DNA of 64,000 nucleotides from contig NC_084464.1 in the NCBI RefSeq assembly GCF_027409185.1, positions 43,561,095 to 43,625,094 on the forward strand, read 5' to 3'. The notes under the pieces were generated by a model. That model did not search any database. It saw only the letters and a program-made list of their open reading frames with translations, and was not told the DNA's origin. The number at the start of each line of letters is the position of its first letter. Positions within the stretch are counted from its first letter, which is position 1. The position numbers were made by a program, and so were the translations under genes. The stretch is from Cynocephalus volans. Lineage: Eukaryota; Chordata; Mammalia; Dermoptera; Cynocephalidae. This document shows positions 54,211 to 64,000 of the stretch, piece after piece.

Positions 54211-57200
54211 ATGAGTAACCCCTCCCCCCAGGTCCCAGAGGGGGAAGCCTCTACATCTGTCTACCGGGTACATTTACATTATATTTAATTTCTAGATCAT
54301 TATTTGAAATTATCGGTGTCTTTTTTAAATTCAAATTTCTGATGATAGAAATTATCCCATCAGGCCCTATTCGTTTTTAAAAAAATCTTTTATTAAAAAT
54401 TTCCCTGGGCTTATGAGCCTTTAAGCCATTATTTATCCTTTTCTCAAATTTTACATTAAAAAATTACATCTGTGACCCAGCCCCACTCAAAATTTTTTTC
54501 AAACCTATCCTCTGGTAAGGGATGAAGATCAGGATAGGCCTCAACTCTTGCTGAAGATGTAAGAAGAAACGGGCAATCAAAGAGAAGAACAGAGGGAGTG
54601 TCAGAGATGGAGGGGGAAGGACCAGCCAAGGTTGGGGCCCTGACTGCTGCCTTTTTTCTTTCCTTCTTAGCCCAAAAGTTCCATGGCCTCCACTTCCCGC
54701 CGCCAACGCAGAGAGCGTCGCTTCCGTCGTTACTTGTCTGCAGGACGGCTGGTCCGGGCCCAGGCCCTCCTCCAGAGACACCCGGGCCTTGATGTAGATG
54801 CTGGGCAACCCCCACCACTGCACCGGGCCTGTGCCCGCCACGATGCCCCTGCCCTGTGCCTGCTGCTTCGACTTGGGGCAGACCCTGCCCACCAGGACCG
54901 CCACGGGGACACAGCGCTGCATGCTGCTGCCCGCCAGGGCCCTGATGGTGAGTTTGCCCAGTGGGGAACGAGGTCATTAGCAACTGACCAGATCTGACAT
55001 GAAAGCCAACCAATGGTTGAGAAATAAGCTAGTTATTTGGTCAGTCGGACCTAGGGAGGGAATTGACCAAATTGGCATGTGGTTATCATTCGTACTTTTA
55101 CTTTACTGAGCCTTTGTCTGAAGAGCCCAATGTTCCCAAAACAGCAACTGGTCTTCAAATTTCACATCTTTCTAGATTAGTAGCTACTTTGTTTCTTGCC
55201 CATAGTGCAAAAAGTAGCATAGAACGCTGGCTCTGCAGTTGCCTGGGTTGAAATCCCAGCTCCACACTTAATAGCTGTGTGTTCTTCGGCAAGGTACTAA
55301 ACTACCCTAAGGCTTAATTTGCCATTTGCAAAATTAAACAAAATAATAACAGCCCTTGCTATTTGCCAGGTACTTCTCACAGAGTAACTCATTTAATCCT
55401 CAACAATCCTATGAGATAAGTACTAATATTATACCCCATTTCCCACACGAGGAAATGAGGCACAGAGAAGATAAGTCATTTGCCAAAGTTACACAGCTAT
55501 TTTCTGGTAAAGCGGGTATTGTAACCTAGGAAGCCTAGCAAGAGGGCCCATGTTCTTAACAACTACACTGTCCCGTGTTATACATTATAGATTTATACAG
55601 TGATTGTGCCCATGTTCAAAGTACCCATGCTGTGACATACATGTTTTGAAAATCAACTGACATAGTATACAATTAGAGCACTTGGCACACGATAAGCACT
55701 TGGTAGATGCTGGTGATTGTTGTTCCTGTTATTATCAACAGATCCATATTCACCCACAAGTCTGAAACAAAGACACTCTGAGAACCAAACATTTTCATCA
55801 GTCTGCCACTAAAACTCATTTGGTAACAAAAACCTAACCTGAACTAAAGTGAGGCTATCTATGCTTTGCTTTTATCTTACTGATGTCAATATTCATTCAT
55901 TTCACTGCAGAAACATTCATGTGTTTGGTTATCAGGGCTGCACTCCTGGTCTACTTAATACAGGTTCAGTATCTCTTATCTGAAATGCCTGGAACCAGAA
56001 CTGTTTCAGATGTTGGATTTTCGAATTTGGGATGCCCAACCTGTGTACAGCATATTATTAGATCATCTCTTATCAAAACCCCAAAACATCTGAGTTCTGA
56101 AAAATCTCTGCCACTGAGGAATTCAGATGTGAAATCTGTTCATATCGTAGTGGCAGTGGAAGCAGCTCTGAAGAGGAATAGCCCCTCTTACTGAAATTAA
56201 AGGCAAAACCCTCTTTCCCCATCTGGAGACTTCCTTGTAAAGTAAGAACATTAGAGGAAAACCTCTAGGCTGGAATAAACAACCTTAACTCAATTTGTTT
56301 TGCTGCTTTTATCATCCCACAGCTCCCCAAGTAGATACAAGAAGCCTCTTCCCCATATGTTCAAAATTTCCCTTAATAAGTGAGATGGGCTGACATATTC
56401 GGATTTTTTTTCTTTTTTTAGCTTAAAGAAAGTAGGTTTACCAAGTGCAGGCATCTAACTTGAAAGAGGCAGGACCTTGGAAGGCAACAAAGCATGTACC
56501 TGAGGCACACCTGCATCCAAATCCCAGCTCTACCACTCACAGGGACCTGCAGCTTAACCTCTGTGAGCTTAATTTGCATCTCTAAAATGGGGGTCTGATG
56601 AGTAAATGAGGCAAGCACTTGGTGCAGCTTTGACACTCACTAAACAAGTATGTTATTTTTATTTTTATATTACTCAATTAAAGCTTTTTGAATAGTAAAA
56701 ATGCCCCTGACAGTGTGGTAGGCATTTCCTTTATTGTACTGAATTCTAAGAAGCTCATAAAATTAATATTATTGTCATATTTACAGACAAGGAAAGTAGG
56801 GCCCAGAAGGTTCAGGAACTTGTCTGAAATCTCACAGTAGTCAGGTCATTGTCTTCCAAAGGGGGACCCTTGCCCAGTGCTTTCACTCCCTAACCCTGGT
56901 GTCCTCTCAGGCCTTATTTTTTCCTGGTCCCCTGCCAGCCTTGCCACCAGGTGGCCTTCTAAGTCCTTGGTGGAAAGGCCCATCTCATTCAGCTTTCAGA
57001 TGCTTTAAAGACCACCCTACCTTAGTAAAATAAAAATATCTTCTTTGAACAGATTAAATGACCCAGAATTCCCTGCCGGGAGTCCCTCCACTCACCCTCA
57101 CCCCAGTTCCCATGTTAGGTCTGAGGGATGTGCCAGTTCATGTTGGAGTAACTGGGCTGGGTTATCTCACCCAGTAAGACTCCAGCCCCTACCTCTTGAG

Positions 57201-60200
57201 CTTTTGGTGCCTTCTTTTTAGAACTCATCACCTCATGGGGAAGTGGCCTTAGCTGTCAGAGACCCCTATATAAACACACCTTAGTCAGACAATAACCATT
57301 CTGTATGTATAGCAAAATCAGTGAACATTGAGAAATGAGTTCATTTTTCACAGTCTTCACGAAAAGAATAAAGCCAGCCTGGCTTTTTTTTTTTTTTTTT
57401 TTTTTTAATGTAACATTCAGTGCAGTTCTGCCTTGTGCCAGCATGATGCCAGACATTTAACATCTATTACCCACCTTCATCTGCACAGAAGTGGGCTGTG
57501 GCCCTGTTTTACAACAGCTGAGCCATGTGGTTTATGTTCTACTTGCCTTTCCAGCCTTACCTTCCACTGCTCATCCACGGACCCAGCTGCATGGCTCTGT
57601 GTTCAGTGACCCTAGCACATCTTTCACAAGCCTCCTTGTCTCTTGCCTTCTCTTCCACCTGATTTCCACTTTGCTAAGTTATTCTCCCTTCCAGCCCAGT
57701 GCAAGCCCCCTCTCCTCTTTGAAGCCCTCTCTGACCACCCTACTGCTGTTACCTTTTCCTCCTCTGAGCCTCAGTCAATCTTCACTCAATATAAGCTGCT
57801 AATATTGACATTTTTTTTAAGTGTGTTCTTTTACCAATTAGTATGTCTGTCCCTTTAAGTTAGAAATTGCATCTTATTTCAGATGAAGGAAGAGCAGTGC
57901 TTCCATTACTAAGACCAAGTACATTTTTCCTCCACAGAATTTTTTTTCATTTCTATATTGCTTCATTTTTTTTTAATTGTTTTCATACTTACTTTTACAT
58001 ATTAATTAAAGAACATTGGGTAAAGTTGATCTATACTGCTAAATTGATGATAAATGTGATATTTCAAAAACTGGCAAGTGGTGAACTATTTAATAAATGA
58101 CGTTGGAACATTTGGCTCATCTAGGGTAAAATAGACTCAAAAGTAAATTCCAGCAGATTAATACCTAAATGTGACAGGACAGTACACACCAAATTTATGG
58201 GAGGGGTTGCCCCTGAGGAGGAATGAAACTTGAAGGTGGTATCAAAGAAAATTTTAGCTTTATCTATGATTTTATTTCTTTAAGAGAATGTTATAAAAAT
58301 AACAATATGTCAACATACCCTGTAGTAGGAATGGGGGTGTTTATTGCACTATACTTTGTACTTCTTTGAATTTTTTAAGTTTATGAAAATAAAAATAGTA
58401 GAAGCGAATACAAGGGAATATTTTATAATCTTAGAATGGTGAAAGCCCTCCTAAAAAAAAAAAAAGTCAGAAAAGAAAATACTTATACAGATTTAACTAC
58501 ATAAAAATTTTAAAAGACAGATGGGAACTGGCTGGTTAGCTCAGTTGGTTAGAGCACAGTGTTATAATTATAATACCAAGGTCAAGGGTTTGAATCCCTG
58601 TACCAGCCAGCCACCAAAACAAAGGACAGATGGGAGAAAATATTTACAATATATGTAACGGATACAATATACTATATAAAGAAATCTCATATCTATACAT
58701 AATTTCCAAGGAAAAAGTGAATAACAAATATGAATAAGTCACTCACAAAAGAAATACAAATATCCAAAAAACTGAAAGAAGAAAACTTGATTAATAAAAT
58801 TATTTTTTAATGTATCAGATTGGCAAAATTAAAAGGGCTGATGAAATTCAATTTTGGTAAAGGAAGACACAGGCACACATATATTCTTGGCACAAACTTG
58901 AGAGCAATTTGGCACAACTGCACATGTTCATTGACTCAGAAACTCCACTTTTGAAAATCTACCCCACAGAAATACCATAACAAGTCTGCAAAGATATATG
59001 TATGCGGCTAAACATTTTTGGAAACAAAGTCTGTCTACTGGGGGTGGGAGATTTGTTTGTTTCATACACACAGTGGAACACTAACTATACAGTCATCAAA
59101 AAGAATGAGGTAGACTGTATATATTCCTGTGGAAAAAAATAAGTGAGATGTTAAATGAAAAAAGCAAATTGCTGAGCAATACATGTAGTGTGGTCACATA
59201 TCTCTGAATAAATTTGTCATAAAGAACCACAACAAACTCTTTATAGTTATCAAATTTATTCCTCCTTTTAAAGGAAAGAGGGGCTGGCCGGTTAACTCAG
59301 TTGGTGGGAGCGTGGTGTTGATAACACCAAGGTCAGGGGTTCAGATCCCTATACTAGCCAGCTGCCAAAAATAAATAAATAAAATGAAAAGGAAAGAAAA
59401 TTTCTACTTAATTATATCCCTTTCACATCAAAATATCAATTAAATAAAATGGAGAGGAAAGCTACCTACGGTCCTACCACCCAGAGGCTAGAATTTTTAC
59501 TTATTTTCTTCCAGTCTGTTTTTTTCAACTGTAGGATTTGTTCTCTTTTTTTAGACAGTTATGATCAGATCCTAAATACAGTTTTGTAACCCAGCTTTTT
59601 TCACATGCAAACATCATTCATAGTATCTGTTTACTATTTTGTACCATATTTAATTTATTATGTTCTTATAGTTAGAGGCCTTACTCCTTAAAAACCTATG
59701 AATTTAAAACCTCTCATGGCAGCCTGAGCATACACCCACCCTCACATCTGCAGTGAACCCTAGTGAGGAATAAGCAGTTGAAGACAGGAACAGGTACTTG
59801 CTGGGTGGGACAAGTTGGGAGGACTTGTGACTGGTCACAACAGTACTAAGAAGTGCCCCTTCCTCTCATCCTGAAGTGGTTTGGTGGGGCTGGGCCTTGG
59901 CCAACCAAGGCTGGGCCCATTCTGTCTTCTTGCCTTCCTGGCAGTGACAGTTCAACCCTTTTCCTGTCCTTCTGCCAGGTAAAAGGTACATTCCAGCACC
60001 ACAGAATAAAGATTGGCGGACTGCCGGTCCATTTCCTCCTACCCTAGAGAAAGAAAGCAGGTCTGCAGGAAGGAAGGTTGCCTCCCTCACCTTCCCCTGT
60101 CCACTGAGTGAAAGAGGTGGTTGGTGGCCAGAGCAGGTGGGCCTGGCCAAGGTGCCTGGGTTGGCAGTGAAGCAAGCAGCATGGCACTTAGCTAAACCTG

Positions 60201-61939
60201 GACCATATGCAGTGAGGTCAGGACTCAGGAAGAGGGGAACTCAGGAATGTCAGTCCCCCTTCTGTTTTCTCCTAGTACCTGGATGAGACCCCCTATCTCA
60301 GGCCCCTTTCCCCTGCCCTAGGTCAGCAGTCATTTGGAAAGAGCTCTGCTGCTGGCAACATTTCTGTGGCTCAAACTCATTGCTGGTCTACCTCCCACTC
60401 CCCTCCCTGGGTAAGGCTGGCTGAGAGAAGATCTCCTGAATACATTTATTTTACTCAATATATTGAAAAGTGATATAAAAAGGTAAATGTTACATATTTG
60501 TATATTTATAATGGTTCAGAGTAGAGTTTTCAGATATTTTACCGGTCTGACGTATAGTTTTGAGTGAGAAATACAAGAAGGGATATATAGTGACAAGACT
60601 TTCAAGCCAAAAATGGAATACATAGTCAAAGGATTTTGACATTGCCCTAGGTGGCTGGAGGCAGGCTGGAAAATGTCATTTGACATTATAGAATTCCCAG
60701 GACACTAAAATAGTTTGTGGGGATATAGGTTAGAATATTTTAAACTACCACACTTATTGTGCATATGGTAAACTATGAGTATGTATTTCAAGTGATGGTT
60801 ATTTCCTAATACCCAGGAGGCAGCCATGTGGGCCACCCTTTCCATTGCTCTAAGACCAAGGGAGTGAGTGACCAGCAGAGTCCAAGATGGTGGCCCTACC
60901 AAGGAGCAGGAGTCCCAGCTAACTTCTGCTTACTCCTCTCCCACCAACAGCCTACACAGACTTCTTCCTGCCGCTGCTGAGTCGCTGTCCGTCTGCCATG
61001 GGAATAAAGAACAAGGATGGGGAGACCCCGGGGCAAATTCTAGGCTGGGGACCACCCTGGGATTCTGCTGAAGAGGAGGAAGAAGATGAGGCTTCCAAGG
61101 AGCAGGAATGGAGGCAGAAGCTGCAGGGCGAGCTGGAGGACGAGTGGCAGGAGGTCATTGGGAGATTTGAAGGTGAGGAATCCATTGCCATCCACAGCTG
61201 CCCTTCTTTCCCGTTGGCCACTTTTCCTCTGCCCACTACATGAATGTTCCACCCAAGGCTCCTCTGCCCCTTCCTCTATACTTGTCTCTCATGCCCCATC
61301 ACCTTCTCACAGCCTCTCTCTGATATGCCCCATCCCACCTCCCAAACAGATGATGCTTCCCGTGAGGCCCAGGAACCTGAATCCTTCTCAGCCTGGTCAG
61401 AGCGCCTGGCCCGGGAACATGCCCAGAAGCACCAGCAGCAGCAGCGGGAAGCAGAGAGATCCTGCAGACCCTCACGGGCTGAGGGCTCCAGTCACAACTG
61501 GCGACAGCAGGAGGAAGAGCAGCGGCTCTTCCGAGAGCGATCCCAGGCCAAGGAGGAAGAACTGCGTGAAAGCCGATCCAGGAGGGCCCAGGAGGCTCAA
61601 GGGGACCAAGGGCCAGAGCCAGCCAGGGCTGGGCCTAGGGCAGAGCACCCCAGAGGGGCTGGAAGGGGCAGCCTCTGGCGCTTTGGTGATGTGCCCTGGC
61701 CCTGCCCTGGGGGAGGAGACCCAGAGGCCATGGCTGCAGCCCTTGTGGCCAGGGGCCCTCCCTTGGAGGAACAGGGTGCTCTGAGGAGGTACTTGAGGGT
61801 CCAGCAGGTCCGCTGGCACCCTGACCGCTTCCTGCAGCGATTTCGAAGCCAGATTGAGACCTGGGAGCTGGGCCGTGTAATGGGAGCTGTGACAGCCCTT
61901 TCTCAGGCCCTGAATCGCCATGCAGAGGCCCTCAAGTGA
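54211..61939 (+). CDS. NFKBIL1: NFKBIL1 (IkB-like protein)
   Basis: Four exons (54211-54267, 54671-54947, 60951-61172 and 61350-61939) join to 381 residues, equal to human. The start gives MSNPSPQVPEGEASTSVYR; a second in-frame Met at 54683 begins the known shorter form. Ankyrin-type repeats occupy about residues 60-150 (PLHRACARHDAPALCLLLR, DTALHAAARQGPD, NKDGETPGQILGWG). An acidic EEEEEDE stretch and long charged helices with REHAQKHQQQQRE follow. The C-terminal end has VRWHPDRFLQRFRSQIETWE. The protein is nuclear and linked to NF-kB-related regulation, mRNA processing and autoimmune disease; its exact mechanism is not settled. The 6-kb second intron contains most of the repeats downstream of 55 kb. 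Confidence 0.96.
55205..55560. repeat. MIR SINE in NFKBIL1 intron
   Basis: MIR features are clear: gctctgcagttgcctgggtt, cttaatagctgtgtgttctt and, in the second half, tttcccacacgaggaaatga. Two overlapping MIR copies are likely. Confidence 0.75.
55950..56110 (+). mobile_element. DNA-transposon-like fragment
   Basis: The text ggttcagtatctcttatctg with aatgcctggaaccagaactg and gttggattttcgaatttggg resembles a Tigger-type DNA transposon end known in many mammals. The family name is not certain. Confidence 0.5.
56470..56640. repeat. MIR-like repeat in NFKBIL1 intron
   Basis: The text atccaaatcccagctctacc with acctctgtgagcttaatttg and ctctaaaatgggggtctga matches a MIR core in plus orientation. 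Confidence 0.75.
58500..59230 (+). repeat. L1M-like fragment with an inserted SINE
   Basis: Old L1 3' ORF2 text is recognisable: gtatcagattggcaaaatta, ttgagagcaatttggcacaa and cagaaactccacttttga. A SINE monomer interrupts the start at 58523-58622. Confidence 0.55.
58523..58622 (+). repeat. tRNA-Ile-like SINE monomer, well preserved
   Basis: It reads gctggttagctcagttggtt, agagcacagtgttataatta, gggtttgaatccctgtacc. A and B box-like parts are present. It ends in agccaccaaaac without a long A-tail. Confidence 0.85.
59280..59393 (+). repeat. tRNA-Ile-like SINE monomer, well preserved
   Basis: The head ggggctggccggttaactca is followed by ggttgatgg-like internal sequence, gtgttgataacaccaaggtc, gggttcagatccctatac and an (aaat)n tail. 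It is close to tRNA-Ile in the A and B box regions. Confidence 0.85.
59400..60940. other. NFKBIL1 intron 2, 3' part; no further gene seen
   Basis: No additional exon is supported. Frames at 59853-60150 overlap on opposite strands and show no domain. Confidence 0.45.
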
Positions 61940-61944
61940 CCCTA

Positions 61945-64000
61945 GGGAAAGAGCGAGAAACTGGGATGCAGCCTCAGGGGCAGGTAGAAGGAAGGGTGAG
62001 GATAGGTGGAGATAATGAGGAAGAGTCAGATGCTGCATGGCAGAGGATGTGGGGTGGGAACAGAACTTGTAACAAGCAGCGTTGGCAGGATAAGGGCCAC
62101 CAACATTGCTCCTTGACTCTGCCATTTCCTAATAAGACCTGGTTCCACATTTCACTCCTGCTGTCTCCTCTGCCTTGTTCCATTGCTGTGGTTTTTATCA
62201 CCCATGACATCTCCTTTCCCGCCCTGCCTGCTGAAACCCACAGCTCCTACACACCTGCAACACACACGCAGGCGCTAGTGCATGCCTTCAGCTAACAATG
62301 AGAATCCCCTGCTTGCCCACCCTCAAGCCAGCTCTAAAAAGGCCCAGTTTGCCCTCATCTCACTCTGCTCCCTACACTGGGGTCCATCTACTCTGCAGTC
62401 TGCAGCTGGAGAAATAGATGTGAACAGAGGCCAAAAGGGGAACAAAACCAGTTTCGCTCCCCTCCCCAGCTCCCCAAGCAGAACCACATCCTCCTCCCCA
62501 CTTAACACCCTCTTCCCCCATCACAGGGCTTTCCCTTTGCTGAGTCACTGAACGAGCCGAGTTGGGGGTAGCTAGGGCTGGGGGGCCATGAGGAGGCTGG
62601 GGGAGAACAGGGGATAGAAGCAGAATGGATAGAGGAAGAGTTCTGTGGGGGAGTGGAATTTCGGTTGCTAAAATTAGGAGCAGGGGAAGGAGGCAGAAAG
62701 AGCCAAATTATGTAACCTGGGTTGTCTGCTCTTGGGCAACCAGAGATCCACACCCAAGGCCAGCCAGGCTGCTAGGCTCCTGGCTATTCCTGCCCTCTAG
62801 TTTCTCAGTCTCCTCCAGGGCCCCAATCCTCATTTCCTCCTTCCAGCTTCTGTCCCCATCCCCAATCCCCATGCTTCATCTCTGAGCAGCCTAGGCTTTG
62901 CCTTCCACATAAACATCTCCTTTTCCAAGAACTGGTGATGAAATCCTGACAGGTGGAGAGAGAGGGTCTGGGATCCCCATAGAGGAGGGAGGGATCTCCA
63001 TCTCTCCCACTATTCATTACTCAACTGCCCACTCTAGCTCCCTGGAAACTAGGATAGGGAATTGGAGAGTGCACAGCCTGTGTTTGTCTACATCAGAGGA
63101 TCTTATCAGAAACTTCTTTTTCAGGCTTTGAGCCCAGGTTTATACAGGAGAACCCCAGGAGTGGAAGTGGAAGGTGGTAGAGGACAGGGAGGGGAAGCTT
63201 CTGGAAACATGGGAACATGGGGTGGGCATGAGACCCTCGCAGAAGACAGAGAGCCTGATGTTAGGAAGAGGCCCAAGGCCTCCAAAGGACCAGGCAGATT
63301 TTCAGGGGGCAGGAGGGGGAAGGGCTGGTAAGAAAGATCCTGTGAGAGAGGAAGCTGCTGTGATTCAGAGAAGAGACTTCAAGCTGTGAGTGACCTTGGT
63401 TTCCGGTTCCTCTCACAGGCTGGAGATTTCGGAAGTGGCATGCAAAGAGCCTAGGTTTGGAGTTGGGGGGAGTTGGGTTTAGGATCCCTAGGCTGGGCGT
63501 TGAGAGGTAAGAAAAGAAAACTTCAGTGTCCAAATTTGTTCCTCCACCCGGAAGGCTTCTCTCTGGTTTCAAAGCACGTCATTTCCCTCTCTGTGAGAGT
63601 TACATAAAACCAAAGCAAAATAAGCCCTGATACCTTGGCCCCCAGACCTGCCTCTTTTCAATGTCCCTCCCTGGTGTCTGGCCCCCAGCCCTAGTGGGGG
63701 TTCCCCTGAGATGAGGGCTGTTCACTTTCTCTGACCACATGGTTTCCGCTTCCGTGTGTCTTGTTTCCTAGGCTGATAAAAATACTGAGCCCTAGAGGCC
63801 CTGGCTTCCTCTGACCTCTTGAGGCCAAGACAGCAGGCATCCTGTCCACCACAGTGGGGATGGGGAGGGGGCCCAGGGATCCCCAAGAGGTGACTCAGTG
63901 CCTACCGTGAAACACTGGGGAGGGGGAAGCATGTGTATCTTTTCTCTAGAGCGGGAACCAGGAGTTGAGTCTCAGTGGAGGCTGCGCTGGGGTTTGACTT
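61945..64000. other. Intergenic DNA between NFKBIL1 and the expected LTA
   Basis: No coding exon is supported. Potential regulatory words occur, for example AP-1/MARE-like tgctgagtcactg at 62538 and tgactca at 63891, but these are short and can occur by chance. In human, LTA and TNF lie further downstream of NFKBIL1; they would be beyond the end of this window. Confidence 0.5.

Noticed and set aside
58523-59393. Possible tRNA-Ile genes
   Set aside because: The tRNA-like heads lack a proper folded 3' half and continue into SINE tails; they are repeats.
61472-62125. 217-codon minus-strand open frame
   Set aside because: It is antisense to the last NFKBIL1 exon, whose sense frame is clearly conserved.
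61940-64000. LTA or TNF exons
   Set aside because: None of their coding motifs was found; in human they lie further downstream than this window reaches.

Overview
The window is mammalian nuclear DNA from the telomeric class I / class III boundary of the MHC. Gene order is: an intact classical-type MHC class I gene (minus strand, coding span 6621-9734), about 28 kb of repeat-filled DNA with one broken class I/MIC-like exon, a decayed MCCD1 remnant (plus, 37.68-38.53 kb), DDX39B (minus, 39.06-49.79 kb), ATP6V1G2 (minus, 51.1-53.13 kb) and NFKBIL1 (plus, 54.21-61.94 kb). This matches the human HLA-B/MIC - MCCD1 - DDX39B - ATP6V1G2 - NFKBIL1 order. LTA, which should follow NFKBIL1, is not reached.

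Species: many tRNA-Ile-like SINEs occur as monomers and head-to-tail dimers with A-rich tails, which fits the CYN family of colugos (Dermoptera). Several well-preserved MaLR LTRs of MST/THE1 type fit a primate/colugo lineage. I infer a colugo (Galeopterus or Cynocephalus); this rests on remembered repeat families and was not searched.

Layout: 0-5.5 kb holds LTR and L2 repeats with a truncated 5S rRNA pseudogene. 6.2-9.95 kb is the class I gene, whose eight exons, splice sites, interferon/NF-kB/CCAAT promoter boxes and poly-A signal can all be read. 10-17.4 kb is L2, MaLR, L1 and SINE insertions, partly nested. 17.5-23 kb is a minus-strand HERV16-like provirus with two related LTRs and disabled pol, followed by a short interstitial telomeric array. 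23-31 kb holds MLT1 pieces, a locally duplicated segment and the broken class I-type alpha-3 exon. 31-36.8 kb is L1, two ERV1-like LTRs and a MaLR LTR. From 37.6 kb on the window is gene-dense.

DDX39B, ATP6V1G2 and NFKBIL1 have complete reading frames whose lengths (428, 118 and 381 aa) equal the human proteins as I remember them. Two introns of DDX39B carry box C/D snoRNAs that match SNORD84 and SNORD117 in position; they share a core sequence and look paralogous. ATP6V1G2 and NFKBIL1 are divergently transcribed from a GC-rich interval rich in ETS-like sites. I found no CRISPR, operon or prokaryotic feature and no clear evidence of a wholly new system. The most unusual points are the decayed MCCD1, the snoRNA pair, unusual class I groove residues, the provirus structure and an unexplained duplicated segment near 25.4 and 27.0 kb.
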